From Pterois miles (Eukaryota > Chordata > Actinopteri > Perciformes > Scorpaenidae): a DNA stretch of 64,000 bases. This document shows positions 13,276 to 26,326 of the stretch, piece after piece (the stretch's first letter is position 1; the number at the start of each line of letters is the position of its first letter). Location of the stretch: the NCBI GenBank assembly GCA_947000775.1, contig CAMQGK010000567.1, positions 12,375,501-12,439,500 on the forward strand, written 5' to 3'. The notes below the pieces were generated by a model. That model made no database searches. It saw nothing but the letters and a program-made list of their open reading frames with translations, and was not told the DNA's origin. A program made the position numbers and the translations under genes.

Positions 13276-14249
13276 TATCATCTCTTCTTTGCGTTCATAA
13301 TGGTTGTATATTTAGGTATAATTCTCATGTTGTAGGCAACTTCTGTATCCATTCATAAATAAATGGTGGATCAAAAACTATGCATGAAAAACCTCTCCTA
13401 TATATAGCTACCTCACTGTTTGAGGATCTAGAAAGAGAAGTGTGAGCAAACAAGGGCAATGACAAGTGAAACAAGGCAACAGAAAAAGAAAATATTTCCA
13501 GGGGCGTGAGCGTGGTACAGTCAGAGGCACAAAGTCAGTGGATTTAGCCGTGACGTCTGAAATCGTAAGATGCTCATACATCACAAGACCGCTGAACTTC
13601 TTTCAAGGACAGCAAGGAGACAGGCTGAATAAGATCACAGGCCTGCTTGCAGTCTCAGGATACCTGACCCCTCCAATCCTGAGCTCTGAGGGCCCGGCGC
13701 TCAGGGTGAAATAGTTTCTCCCAAGAGAAGATGAGGGTCAGGAGGGGGCCACCTACCTATCAGCCCGACGGAGGAAAAAAAAAGCTTTTACAACCCGACT
13801 CAGAACACATATTTCTACTTTAAAAAAATCAGAGGCAAGAAAATGTTGTTTTAAAAGCTATAGAGGGATAATAAACCTCATTTACACAACATAACCTCAC
13901 AAAAATGATTCATGCTTTAATGATGAGGTTTGTTTTGCAGAGCAACAATAAAGATGAGGCACGGTAATTGGTATCGGCTGAAGAATCGATAATCTCTTTT
14001 GAAACTAATGGCTCTTCATGTAGCGGCACATCAGTCCATCACACTCACATTAATTGTGATACCTCGTTTTAATTACAGTGAAGATGAAACCCACAGCTGC
14101 TGGCCTGGTTTATGTCAGCGCTTATGATCTTACATTCTAGAAATCTACATTTGCTTATGGATGTCTCACTGCTTATAAGACACCGAGGAAGCCGTAACGA
14201 AGCCTGTCACAGAGGAGGCTAAATAATGTGTGAATTATTTGGTAAGAAG

Positions 14250-14307
14250 AAATGGCCTGAAAATGTGTTCTAAGGGTACCCATGACCCCTTTACAGACAT
14301 GCCCATT

Positions 14308-14354
<47 letters not shown>

Positions 14355-14358
14355 CATC

Positions 14359-14394
<36 letters not shown>

Positions 14395-14729
14395 TATCAT
14401 CATCGTCATCATCCCATGCAGTTTGGGGCAAGTCATAATCAAGTCAGCACACTGACACACTGACAGCTGTTGTTGCCTGATGGGCTGCAGTTTGCCATGT
14501 TATGATTTGAGTATATTTTTAATGTTAAATGCAGCACCTGTGAGGGTTTCTGGACAATATTTGTCATTGTTTTGTGTTGCTAATTGATTGCCAATAATTA
14601 ATACATACATACATTTGAATATAGCAGCATATTTGTCCACTCCCATGTTGATAACAGTATTATTTGACAAATGTCCCTTTAACGTACATTTTGAACAGAT
14701 AAATGTTTTTAATCAACTGACAGCTCTAG
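14250..14729 (+). mobile_element. CAGCCCTA-ended MITE, copy B, split by a TAA microsatellite
   Basis: This copy is inverted relative to copies A and C, with GGGTACCCATGACCCC and CTGCAGTTTGCCATGTTATG, and it ends in CTGACAGCTCTAG. Its first half is missing. A TAA repeat at 14309-14394 sits where copy A has a short ATT run. Confidence 0.7.
14309..14394. repeat. (TAA)n microsatellite
   Basis: About 86 bases of TAA repeats are interrupted once by CATCAA. They lie within MITE copy B. Confidence 0.97.
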
Positions 14730-16772
14730 TTATTTTCTCATTGTTTCACGGAGCTTTGTTTCTAAAGCACAAATAAGTACACCCATAACTGCACACAACC
14801 ATGCAGGAAAGTGTCATCCGTCCGCTGTGGACGGACTCTGGTCAAACTCAGACATCGATCATCGCTGCACACAGCAGAGGAGAAACAGGAGCAGCCACAA
14901 CACCGCAGCATATAAACATAAAAACACACAGCCTGTTCCTTTACAGTACGTGCAACACGGCTACTTTTTCTAAGCAAAGCAAAGCTAATGGGGGAACTTG
15001 TGCCTCAGTATCAGACGCCCAGAAGCTTGATAAAGCAGTACTTAATGACCTGAACGGGATGCACACCCTGCATGCTGTTATTGGCTGGGAGTTACACCCC
15101 CACACGAGGCCCAAAGGCTCTTTGCTGAAGGCCAGAAACTTCCCGAATGCAGTAAAAGACAAAGAATAGAGAAAATACAGGCAAAAAGCAGCAGCGTCTC
15201 TGCAGGTACAGACACCACCACATACTTCTAGTGCGGCATAAGCGATGATTGAGACAAATTATTTTTGTATGAGTCTGTATATTTTTTATTTACTTATTTT
15301 AGAAAGTTCCTGATTATTATATCATTAATAAGTTGACTTTGGTGTGGATGTTCTGCAGCTCATTTCCAGAAAGCACCACTCAAAGGGATTTTAAATGAAT
15401 GCCTTGTGTCTGATATTAATAAGTGCTGCACTGGCCATCAGTCACAAGCTATTAACCCCTTATCTGGCATTGGATAGCATTTGATAACAGCCAATTGTTT
15501 ACATACCGGTTTATAATGGTTTATAGATCAGTCATAAGGAATATGCCACGATATGAATAATCCCATTGATGTTATCCTCATCATCATCTTTATGTCTGGT
15601 TTGATGTTTAAAAAAAACACTGATGGCTTGTTAAAGTTAGACGTTGTCCTTCATCAATATAAAGTAATAATAAATTCATTATTTTCCAGCATTTAACACC
15701 TTTACTTTTATTAAGTTGATGTTAAAGAAACCACCTTTGAATAAGCCAACTACTCTTGAATGAAAGCAAAACATTGTTCATTAGGCAAATATGCAATATA
15801 TATATATTGATTATTATTGATTATTTCCACCAGAACCTCTTCAAACTTTATATAAGCTGGAAGAACAACAGTTTATTTACACATTTTAAGTCATCGTGCC
15901 TGAAGGAATTTTTCTCACCAAATGACGATTTAATACAAAAGGCAAAATAAAGTGCACCGGCCAGGTTTTCTCATCTTTTCGTTTCGGTGGTGATTCATTG
16001 ATTTTAAAATGTTACAGAGAGCACCTTTAAAGGGTAACTCGATACTAAATCACAGGCAAGAAAACTGCTGCTGCACCGTTTCCTCCTGGAATCTTTCAGG
16101 CACCATTGACCACAAACTGATCAGTGATGTCTTTGACAAGTGATTGGAGAAACTCCACGAGCCAAAGCTCAAGGTTTACACATTATCCAAAGTGTTTTTT
16201 TAAAAACACTGGAGAACACTGTTTCAATGAAAATGTATCACAGTATCACACACCACAAGACACTATAATAGATTTTTCCCTCCTCTCCACTTCTTTTAAT
16301 GAAACCATCCTCGTTCCTCTCTCAAGGTCATTGCATTTGCAGAAGAGAAAGATGAAACTCAGAGCCGGTGCTGGCCACAGTGATAGTGCAATCCCTCTGA
16401 ATTTGCAAGTATGGATGACGGCCAATGTTTGCGCGGCAAAAGTAAGACATGTGAGTTTAAGTGATGAATGGGTCTGAAGCTCCTGGAAGAGCAAAATAAA
16501 GCAGGACCACTTAACTCCTGTCAAAGCGGTACTAGAGACCCTACTAGTTGGGCAACTCACTTCTCTATGTGATGTCTGAACACAAATTTTGTGGATCCTC
16601 ATGGGAATAAAGAGGGTCCTCCAGAGATCACACAGCACATTATACAAATTGAATTAAGGTGTGTTAATGTTGCTTGTTAGTCAGGGGCAAATGGTGTGCA
16701 GTTAGTTAACTAACCATAAAGGCCTTGATACATTTTTCATCTCCTCACAATGATGTTTTCCCCTTTCCTCAG

Positions 16773-17374
16773 GGCGAAGGCTCCAACTTCCTCCAGCTGG
16801 GCTCCTCCATCGAGCAGCAGATCAACGGCATGTTCAAGGTGATGGAGGAGTACAACTGGGACAGTTTTGTGGTCATAACTAGCCTGTATCCGGGCTACGA
16901 AACCTACGTGGATTACATTAAGTCCTTCACAGACACCAGCTACTTCATATGGGATCTGCAGGACGTGCTGACCTTTGACATGTCCGCCGACGGCCTGAAT
17001 GACATCCGGGCGCGAAGGCTGCTGCAGCAGATCGATGCCCAGGTGCTGCTGGTCTACTGCTCCCATGAAGAGGCTCAGTATCTGTTCAGCATGGCAGCCG
17101 AGGCCGGACTGGTGGGGCCAGGCTACATCTGGATTATCCCCAGCCTGGCAGTGGGAAACCCAGACATCCCCCCACCTGACAGCTTCCCTGTGGGGCTCAT
17201 CAGCATCATCACAGACCGGTGGAGGATGAGTCTGAGGAAGAGGGTGAGGGATGGGGTGGCCATCGTGGTGAAAGGCGTGCAGAGCTTTCGGAAACAGAGG
17301 GGCTTTGTTCCCGAGGGCCAGAGTGACTGTCACAACCCTGTCAAGCCGTCTGCGACTAATGACACCCTGTTCAG
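16773..17374 (+). CDS. grin2c: grin2c coding exon 2: amino-terminal domain core
   Basis: This exon encodes residues 144 to 344 (the last codon is split). The acceptor is TTTCCTCAG and the donor CAG|GTAGGC, phase 2. FLQLGSSIEQQ, EEYNWDSFVVITS, YCSHEEAQ, AEAGLVGPGYIW, FPVGLISIITDRW and VRDGVAIV follow the GluN2C order of the bilobed amino-terminal domain, which sets open probability and binds allosteric ligands. C329 matches the second partner of the domain disulfide, and N339 lies in an NDT sequon. The long antisense reading frame over this exon is a shadow of its high GC content. Confidence 0.96.
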
Positions 17375-17399
17375 GTAGGCTTTCTGTCTGAGATAAATA

Positions 17400-18145
17400 C
17401 AGTTGCAAGAAAAAGTATGTGAACCCTTTGGGATTACTTAGACTTCTGCATAAATTGGTCATAAAATGTGTTCTGATCTCTGACAAACATAGTCTGCTTA
17501 AACTAATATCGCACAAAAAAAGCATATGTTTTCATGTTTTTAATGAACACAACATATAAACATTCACAGTGCAGGGTAGAAAAAGTATGCAAGCCCCGAG
17601 GCTAATGATTTCTCCAAGAGCTAATTGGAGCCAGGAGTCAGCCAACCTGGAGTCCAATCAATGTGATGAGACTGAAGGTGTTGGTTAAAGCTGCTCTGCT
17701 CTATAAAAAACACACACCAGTTTTGAGTTAGCTGTTCTCAGGAAGCATTGCCTGATGTGAACCATGCCTCACACAGAAGAGCTCTTAGAAGACCTACGAT
17801 CAAGAATTGTTGACTTATATGAAGCTAGAAAGGGTTACAATAGTCTCTCTAAAAGCCTTGATGCTCACATGTCCACAGTAAGACAGATTGTCTACAAATG
17901 GAGAAAGTTCAGCAGTGTTGCTACTCTCCCTCGGCGTGGTCGTCCTGTAAAGATGACTGCTAGAGCACAGCGCTGAATGCTCAATGAGGTGAAGAGTCCT
18001 AGAGTGACAGCTAAAGACTGACAGAAATCTGTGGCACATGCTAACATTTTAGTTGACAAATCTACCTTCAGTTAAACATTAAAGAATGGAGTTCATGGGA
18101 GGACCCCACGGAGGAAGCCACTGCTGTCCAAAAAAAAAAATATTA
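17400..18145 (+). pseudogene. truncated Tc1/mariner-like transposon with dead transposase
   Basis: The element begins with a TA target at 17398-17399 followed by CAGTTGCAAGAAAAAGTATG. A diverged copy of that block (GTAGAAAAAGTATGCAAGCC) lies near 17577, like the inner and outer repeats of IR/DR-type Tc1 elements. An ATG at 17764 opens 70 codons with the paired-type DNA-binding start of Tc1 transposases (DLRSRIVDLYEARKGYNSLSK, then RRGRPVK), ending at a TGA. Homology continues with further stops to about 18130. The catalytic half and right terminal repeat are missing. Confidence 0.88.
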
Positions 18146-19055
18146 TAATAATATAAAAATATTTTTGGTAATTTGGGAACACATAATAGTAATGATATGA
18201 GGCCTCTGCAAAAGTTTACAGTAAAAAGAGAGAGGTGCTACGTTTTACTGACAGTAACTTCAAAGAAACAGCAAAGTAGCAATTGCAAATATATTCTAAT
18301 AAAAGTTTAGTATACTACATAAAATTAAAATATTTTGTATTTAAAACAGGGGTTTGACTTAGTGCTGTTGTGGAAATTCATTAAATTTACAATGACGTGA
18401 TTCCACCCTGCTAAATATTTCCCCAGCATTTTCAGCGACTGGCCTTTATCTGGTATAAGGCTTGTCACACTCCTGGCAGACTCTATTTACCACTATTTGA
18501 ATACCACTGTTTATTCAAGGGTTCCTGTTACATTGATCTGTGGAATCCTTGTCTTTATAAAGGATTTCCCATGTTTGGTGGCAGGGTTGGACCTTCAGTT
18601 CTAGTATTTGTACATGTACTGACACACACAGGAGCACAAACATGTTGCATGTTAAAAGAAGAAGAGTAGAGTTAGAGGCCAGTTATGGTTGTCTTAATAA
18701 AGACTGCACTCACATTTAGAAAAATGGCCAACTGGGCCACTTGAAGACAAACAGTGTTCATGAATGTCAAGAGTGAGTTGCAGACTGGAGGCTCTTCCCT
18801 AGGAGACAACTCTGCAGTGGTTTGCAGTTGATGGTGCTAATGGTGAACGTAAGATATGAACCCCTGTAGCATTAAACTATCTCATGTACTCTATGGTGCC
18901 TCATTTGTGTGTAAACATAAAGTACACATTAAGTATAATGCTTTCATGTTAAAATGAACCCCAGAGTATAATGAAAGTGCACTTGATGTGGCCAATTCTT
19001 ACTGCAACTGAGCAAGATGAGCAAGTCCAACAAAAAGACAATCTTCAGGACTAAT

Positions 19056-20065
19056 TAGAGATGTCCCGATCTGATCTCAAAGATCAATATCAGGGCCAAT
19101 TAAGGCATTTTTAACTGACTGGTATCAGCGATATTGGATTATTAAGCCTGATACAGTTCTTCATCTTACGTCAGCTGTTGCCAACTCTGCGCACAGATGA
19201 CGAAAATAAACACGTAATGAGCTGCGTTGAAGCAACAAACACTGAAGGACACTTTGATAAAAAGAGAAAAATCACTCGAGACAGTGACAAGGCTTAAAAG
19301 ATTACAGAGGTTTGTTATTTCCTACTTTATTTTGAAAGAGCTAAAATTAAAAACATTAGGAAACAGGCATTTTTACCTTATTGCAATGCAAAGCTATTCA
19401 ACTGTCAAGTGCATTCCCTGTATTGATTGTAATAGCTTTAATGTACTGGGAGTGTGCACTGTGCAGCTGTGGTATGTGTTTAAACTCTTTTCTGAAGAAC
19501 CACTTTTCAAAAATGACAAACCATCATGATCCAAATCACAACAGGCCTCGTCTATAAATTGAGATGAACGAATTTGTGCGTAAATGAACATTCCTGACCA
19601 TTTTTACTGCCATTTCATCATCGCCTTATATGATCTAGAATAGGTAAACCAGCCGCTTTAAAGTGTGATAAATCACAACTTTGTTTTATGTGTTATTAAA
19701 AACTTATACAGTACACGTTAAATATTTTAAAAATTAGACCAAATAAATATATTTTGGAGCTAACAGGCCCATGTCTTTCCTCTCTTGTCAGTAAAACAAA
19801 GCACTCGCCCTTCATATTAGATATTATAAATAATCTACAATTATCAGCACAATACAAGCATTCACGCTCCCTTGTGTGGCTCAAAGGTGTACTGCAGATA
19901 TAAATCTTAAATAAAAGATGGAAGAAATTGATTTGATGACTAACAAAATCTCCTGTGATCCACCTGTTGGTCCCAACCAAGTCTTTGGAAATGGCTGAAG
20001 TATCAGATCGGGACTCTATCAGCAGATAATCAATATTAAATGACTCGGCTCGTGATCAGGGGCAA
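19056..20065. mobile_element. hAT-like nonautonomous element with TAGAGATGTCCCGATC end
   Basis: The left end TAGAGATGTCCCGATC is mirrored by GATCGGGACTCTA at 20006-20018. GACTCGGCTCGTGATC beyond it also looks like sequence of this kind of element. The 100-codon frame at 19227-19529 lies inside and shows no transposase motif. The right boundary is uncertain. Confidence 0.55.
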
Positions 20066-22594
20066 AATATGAAATTTTTTAAACTCGGTGACTGGTCAAG
20101 TCCTTCTACCTAAACAAGTAGAATAGGTCACTGCTCCCCAAATAACTCTATTCATAAAAGTATTTTCTGATCTATGGTTAGGCTTAAATCATTAAACCCA
20201 CTTGGTTGAGATTAAGGAAAGTTTGCCCAACTACGCTCCCCAACCTCCTCCTTAAGAGGTCCATGGCTTTGCCTCTTGGAGAGGACATAGATAAATTGCA
20301 CAGCCACATGGGGTCATTTCTCAATCGTAATCATTGATTGTTTAGGAGCTGTAACAAACAACCAATACTGATGCTTTTTCTGCAGGGTCTCATGTTTCAT
20401 TTTACGTATATTGGTATGTTAGGCCTATTATCTGTATAACCTTGTTGAGGACAAGCAAAAGAATGTTGTCTGACAGTCAGGGATCACACTGGGAATAACT
20501 ATTCTCATCAATTCCTGAGATATCACACTTCCGTCTATGGGACCTAGCAGAAACAGGTCAAAAGTTGTTTATTTATTCAAGACTTCCCATCTGTTTGGAG
20601 TTTTATAGCAACTGTCACACTTTCCCAAACTGTGTCCTCTGTCCCGCTGCCATCTTTCTCCTCATGTCCTCAGCACTGAGCACCCCTCTGTCTCTTGGAG
20701 ATGCTAATTTAGTGGCGGGGGTGGGTGTTTGGTGGCGATGGATAAGGGTGTAGCTTCTCCTCATTTAAACCATGCCCAAAAGAGCAATCTGATGCCATCT
20801 GTGCCACGAAATACGCAGCAAATCCTATTTTGTTAGAAAAATGTTTTAATCAGCAAAGGGAAGAGCAGAACTGCTCCAGCATCAGCTTTTAGCTCATATA
20901 TTATGAACCAAGGTCATTCAGGGAGATTGGAAGTGTGTTGTGTTGTTGTAGATGATCACAAAGGGACTGCGAACGGGACTCGAGCATCGTCGCTCACTTC
21001 TCTTGCATTATGAAACATCACTCTCTCCCTCTGATGTCAGAAGTGATTTTTCTTTCGGAGTCCTCAGAGCCGTAGGGGAGACAACTTTTGCTTTTGTACA
21101 CCCAAACTGTCCATGAAAAAGTGGAAATGGCGAACATTATCTCAGGCTTTGATACTGTACGACCCCCTCTTTTTAGACTTTCTAAACCCGGCAGGCACGA
21201 TTTGAGCAGCAGCGGCTCTCGTCAGCGACGTGAAGGTCGGCGAGATAGAACAAAGCACTTCCATTAACTTTATAGTCAGTCATTTCTTCTCTTCCCAGCC
21301 AGATCAAACATTAACATCCCCGCGGTTCTCAGATTTGTCCTCACTTGATTGGAGATTTTTTTTTTCAAACGAGCTTTTGATAATGAGTCAGCTCACCTGT
21401 TAATGGGATTATTGCAGATTACCAGATTAAATAGGCTTTTCACACAGACAGAGCTGAAGGCGATTCTCCTCCCAGCAGGCTTTCATCACCTCTGCTGGAG
21501 TGTCGGGCGAGGTGAGAGCACGACGCCGCAGGTCGAATATAACAGGATGGGAGTGATGACACAATGGAATCAAAGGAGAGAGCTGTTTTCTTCACAGCGC
21601 AGACGCTGTCAGGAAACTGTCTCTACTGTGTCAGCACAGCTTTCTGTACAACGATGAGGCATTAGTGACATTATCCGATCAGTGTACAGTTTCATGCAAC
21701 ACATACGGACCAAGACGATATGAAAAAGGCCTCCTCCAACACAGCAGTTCCTTAAAGAAGTGTAAGCTGCAGATGAGGTGAGAAAAGTAGTCGTAGTTTG
21801 AACTGAACTTTTTTTTATTTATTTCTTTTTTTTACTGGTGTAACTGGTGCAACACAGTCACCTAAGGGGGACTGGGGGATTTCTTTTCTAATTGCGCAAT
21901 TTTGTGATTAATTTTAACCCTGGCAGAGACACAAATTTCTGCATAAGAAGTATAAAACAACTAAAATAATGGGATGTATGTAATTGAATAGCATTCAGAA
22001 AGTATGTTATGTCTATTAAGATTGTTGTGCTAACCTTAGCATTTGTTGCTAACGGCATAGAGTTATTAGTTTCCAGGCGACTCTTGTGAACTTTGGATCC
22101 ACATTACACATAAAATCTTTTTTTTCTTAGCAGTAAAAATGCACAGACTACGACAGAGACGCCTGGCTGGTCTGGCTCTACACACTATTATCTGGTACAG
22201 GGGAGAAAAATGATCAAAATGATCTTGCTTGTTTGTACTTCTTTAAATGAAGCCCAATCATCTTGGGCAGCGCTAAGCGCAGGATGCAGCAACGGTGGCC
22301 TTGTAAAACAGATGTAAGGAGAGAAGAAATGCGGGCTTAAATAGGCAGCCAATGGCAGGCTGATACTCCTTTCCAATGTATAATTAATTTTCCTCTCAAT
22401 GACCCGAAATAACACCTCAATTATAAAGGAGAAAGAGAAAGGTGAAATGAAAACATATATTAGCAGATACCTGGAGGGACATTTGACTAATTCTAATACT
22501 TCAAATGGAAAGTCATAACAAGATACTACTAATACCAGTATTGGACAACTTTAAATTTTGACCTGGTGATGAATTTAAAAGTCATCCTAACAGG

Positions 22595-22860
22595 AACATG
22601 AATGGGTGTATGAAATTTAGCAAACAAGCCAATAGTTGTTGAGATACTTCAATATGAAGTGAAAAGTTAACCTCTTGGCAGCCCTAGAGGAAACATCAGG
22701 GGTTCAGCAAAGTCTCTTGGATTCATCCTCTGGGGAACATGAATGTCTGCACAAAGTTTCATAGCAATCCATCTAATAGTTCATACATCAGTCTGGACCA
22801 AAGCGATGGACCGACAGGCCGTCGTTGCCATTTCTAGAGCCATGAAACTTTTGGCTTTTA
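22595..22860. repeat. dispersed teleost repeat, class unknown
   Basis: The blocks GGATTCATCCTCTGGGGAAC, CAATAGTTGTTGAGATACTTC and GTCTGGACCAAAGCGATGGA are of a type I recall as widely dispersed in percomorph genomes. No coding potential is seen. Confidence 0.5.
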
Positions 22861-22940
22861 TCGGTTTGTACCACTGCTCCACTTGAAAAGCTCCAGTTTG
22901 TCAACTGTGAGGATTTGCTGCTTTTCTTTGTTTATGTGGC

Positions 22941-23035
22941 AGGGCTGCGTATTGGTAGGAATCCGATACGTATCATGATACACAATCCAATATATTGCGT
23001 TTTTTTATTATTTAAAAATTAGGAAAACAGTGTAA
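22941..23035. mobile_element. partial MITE end just upstream of exon 3
   Basis: AGGGCTGCGTATTGGTAGGA followed by CCGATACGTATCATGATAC resembles the left end of a TAGGGCTG-type MITE. The other end is not visible; it stops about 95 bases before the exon 3 acceptor. Confidence 0.45.
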
Positions 23036-23131
23036 AGAACACACCACCGTATGCATAAAATCTGTAAAAAATATGATGTTTCTTCAAGTTGAAGTCACTA
23101 ATCTTTCTCTTTGGGTTTTGTTTCTCTGCAG

Positions 23132-23246
23132 GCACATGTTGAATGTAACCTGGGAACACAATGACTTCTCCTTCAACAGTAACGGTTACCTGGTGAATCC
23201 AGCCATGATAATCATCACTCTGGACCGAGAGAGACAGTGGGACAAG
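23132..23246 (+). CDS. grin2c: grin2c coding exon 3: amino-terminal domain
   Basis: This short exon encodes the end of split codon R344 and residues 345-382. The acceptor is TTTCTCTGCAG and the donor AAG|GTGAGC; it ends in phase 0. HMLNVTWE carries a glycosylation sequon at N348, and DFSFNSNGYLVNP followed by IIITLDRERQWDK matches the end of the GluN2 amino-terminal domain. A partial MITE ends less than 100 bases upstream of the acceptor, but the acceptor itself is intact. Confidence 0.95.
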
Positions 23247-24124
23247 GTGAGCTCTTCACAACATGGTGACACATATTTCACTGAAGAGTTTTTTTTTGTG
23301 CATGCTAAATATATATCTGTATGGTTGTTACTGAATGCACAAATCCATTATGGTACTCTCTGAATCAGGGGACAGAAGAGCTGTTCTGCAGTTACAGTAC
23401 ATCTTTGTCTGCATGCTAAAGGCAAAGTGATTTCATACATCACTGGTCTCTCACTAAACTACTTAATGAAGGATCGTTTCCTGATCACATACACTGTGCT
23501 ACATTTCACACACACCTCTGCCACTTACTCCTAACCTCCATCTCTTCAAAGAGATATTAAAAGAAAGCCCACGCACACACTGTTATGTGGTAACTCTGCT
23601 GCAGAGTGCCGCCTCATTGACTTGCTTGGAGATTGAAACATAAATTTAACCACAGGGGGTGCATGTGTACGGACACCAGACTGGAGGGATTTGACTTCCA
23701 TCACTGGGTGAATATAAGGCGTTTAGTTAAACATCACGCTCAAAGTAAACAGCCGCAGGCGTTTCAGAGCTAATTATGTTAGATTCATGTTTTAGGTGCT
23801 GCTTCATATTAATTTCCAATAGATTGTCAAAGCTCTGTGCTAATGGGAAGCGATTTGATTATGGAAGCAGACAGAAGCCATTTAGTGTATGAATTAATAC
23901 AGCAGCTGGTCCAATGATAGATATTTGTTAGAAGATAAATTACTGAGCAATATGGTGTATTTACAGTATTTGCTGTCAATGTTATGTTGGTCTTTCAAAT
24001 TGCTGTAAAATATTATTATATGCTGAATCAGAGAGATCTGAACACCTATAAACAAGACAGGACAGGACGAGAGATTGTGATGTGATACACTGACAGATCC
24101 TTGGAATAAATCATAAACTGTATA

Positions 24125-24660
24125 CAAGAGGTGGACATAGTCACGCGGACTACTATTTGGAGGCCTCAAGTTTGGCATTTTGGCTGTTGCCATCTTGTTT
24201 TCTTGCAACCAGCAGTGAGACAAGGGGGTGGAGCTAAGTCCAACCAAACACTGAATAAGACATTTTTGATGACCAAAATGTTACAGTTAACTTTAACTAA
24301 AAATATACTGTGAAAGGGTTAAAGTTGTTAGATGAAAACATGGACAAATCCCAGACCGGACAACGCTGTAGTAGCAACCTGTCAATCAAAAGGTAGCCAC
24401 ACCCTAAAGCAAAGCTGCTTTATGGTCCAGTTGACTCTAAACAGGACCATAATTTACTAAATGAACAACAAGCTGTATTAAAGAAGACTTGGAACTAGCG
24501 ATTGAGACCATAAACTCATGTTTACAACGTTTACTGAGGTAATAGATCAAGTGAGAAGTACAAAGTACAGTAAATAGACTACCAGAAGAGTCGCCCCGTG
24601 AGGGCCATTATGTAGAATACAGGTTTACAGCACTTCCACTTTGGCTTTGCTGTTCAGATC
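24125..24660. repeat. repeat A, long copy
   Basis: The segment 24308-24655 aligns with 48220-48598 throughout, sharing GTGAAAGGGTTAAAGTTGT, GTAGCAACCTGTCAATCA, CCATAATTTACTAAATGAAC and GAGACCATAAACTCATGTTTA. The first half, with GAGGCCTCAAGTTTGGCATT, is present only here. It is noncoding. Confidence 0.7.
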
Positions 24661-26301
24661 AGGAGGTTTCCCACTGGAATAAACACCAGTGTTGAACATA
24701 CTGAACACAGTGCCACTACAGATACAGTTTCCATCAGGTGTAATTTAGCTAAAGAAGGAGTGGGTCGGTGCGTTTCCTGTTTACACATCATGTCACGCAC
24801 ACACTCACTGTCCTCAGTAAACACAGTTGTCATTTCCAAACTCTGCTGTTTATTTCTCTGTCTCTGCTAACTGTTCTCTCCACTGAAGAGCACTGAAGGC
24901 AATTGATTCGCTCGCGTGTTCCCCAAAATACAGGCCATAGTCTGGGTTTAACTGATGAGCAGCTTAATATCAGACAGCGTTAATGAAACAATATTCCTTT
25001 AGTAAACATTAGGATTAGGGATGCTAATTACCGCTAACCAACAAGATTAGTGCCTTGTATGTAGCGGTGCTGTGGCTGAAGCGCCTAACAAGCCGCCCAG
25101 CTGTAACGACAACCTGATTCACAAACGGGTTACATCCATCATTTACCGCCAGCCACGAGGTGCTGTATGAGCAAATCCACTACTGATGAGGATGCTGGCT
25201 TACAAATCAGGAAATGAATGATTCTGCAGATGCCTGCAGGTTACCAAATAAGTCATTAGTTCATTTGACCACTCATTGGTCTTTTAGACGATCATTTTGT
25301 TTTCACTGACCAAAAATGCATTACATTATTATACATTATCATAATCATACAATCATTGTTTCAGTTATCAAAATCTTGTTTTTATCATTTCCATAACAAA
25401 TTAAGAAAAAAATTTCTATCACTTGATGAAATTATTGTTCAGTCCATAAAAATATCACCAAAAACATATCACAAGTTCCCAGAGCCCTGAGACAAACCTG
25501 GGAATGTCTTATTTTGTCCGATCAACGGTCCAAAAGCCAAAAATATTCAGTTTAAAATGATATACATTAAACATTGAAAAGCAGTAAACCCAATATTTAC
25601 AGAGCTTGAACCACAAACTACTTGGCTAAACCAATAACTCAGAATTTCAAGTCAGACTTGAAATGCAGGGATTTAGGGGCCCTGTTGGACTGAAGTGGTG
25701 CTGTCTCTCTCTCTCGCGAGAGACCATCTCAACCAGTCTCATTCATTTCAGATTTATGACATGAAAAATCTGACATTTTTTTTTCTGCCAGCAATTGAGA
25801 CAATCTTTAATAAATGAATCAACTAATAAATGAATGAGCAGATAAAGTACTGATAACCCTCAAACTAAAGCTTTTTTCTCCTTTCTGTTGTATTCCTGTC
25901 TTTCACTTTTCTCAGGGCCTCCTGTCCTGCTGTTGGATTACATACATATTGAAGGGCATTGTTCTCCCTTGCAACACTCCCAGTAGATTAGGCAGGTTTC
26001 TAACCATCTTAATATCCTCGTCCTCTGGTATCAAAGACAAACAGGACAGTTGGCTCTGGAAACACTGTGGAAGAAACTTTATGAAATGAACACAGGCTCT
26101 AAAAGACTGAAATCAAAATTTATTCAGTGACAGTAACATGGATTGGATTCATCACTGTCCGATAAAAAGGTCTACTTATACAGCAACACTTTGGTTGAGG
26201 TTAGTCTTGCCATACCAGACAATCAGAGACCTTCGTCTGCCAAATGTCCGGGGATTCCCAGATACAAAGTTAGAACCAGAACGGTGGCAAGAATAGCCAC
26301 T

Positions 26302-26326
26302 AAAAAAAAAAAAAAAAAAAAAAAAA
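26302..26326. repeat. poly-A run, 25 bases
   Basis: This is an uninterrupted run of A within intron 3, possibly the tail of a decayed retroelement; no element body is recognised beside it. Confidence 0.9.

Larger units (their letters stand above)
1088..16772 (+). other. grin2c intron 1 (15.7 kb), no genes
   Basis: The intron runs from GTCAGT to TTTCCTCAG. I see only repeats and unassigned sequence: a hAT-like element at 1815, a SINE fragment after 5120, a MITE at 5501 inside a dispersed repeat, a hAT-like element at 10252, a 24-bp duplication at 11355, and MITE copies at 12690 and 14250. A further faint MITE remnant (TTGGGCAATATGATC) lies near 9790. Open frames here, such as 122 codons at 14801-15169 and 126 codons on the minus strand at 12090-12470, show no recognisable domain and no conserved pattern. 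Nothing is recognised at 2400-5100, 6050-10200 and 14750-16770. Confidence 0.85.
17375..23131 (+). other. grin2c intron 2 (5.8 kb)
   Basis: It contains a truncated Tc1-like transposon starting 26 bases after the exon, a hAT-like element from 19056, a dispersed repeat at 22595-22860 and a partial MITE at 22941. The stretches 18150-19050 and 20070-22590 have no feature that I recognise; 21170-21520 looks less AT-rich and free of repeats. Confidence 0.85.

Noticed and set aside
14801..15169. 122-codon + strand frame in intron 1
   Set aside because: It has no recognisable motif, and its minus-strand partners are equally open. It may deserve an RNA check but cannot be supported.
16737..17525. 262-codon minus-strand frame over exon 2
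   Set aside because: It lies opposite a well-supported exon, has no recognisable domain, and owes its length to the coding strand's codon bias.
25016..25040. Fifth GGGATGCTAAT element in intron 3
   Set aside because: Only TAGGGATGCTAATTACCG matches; no body or second end follows, so it is a small fragment or coincidence.
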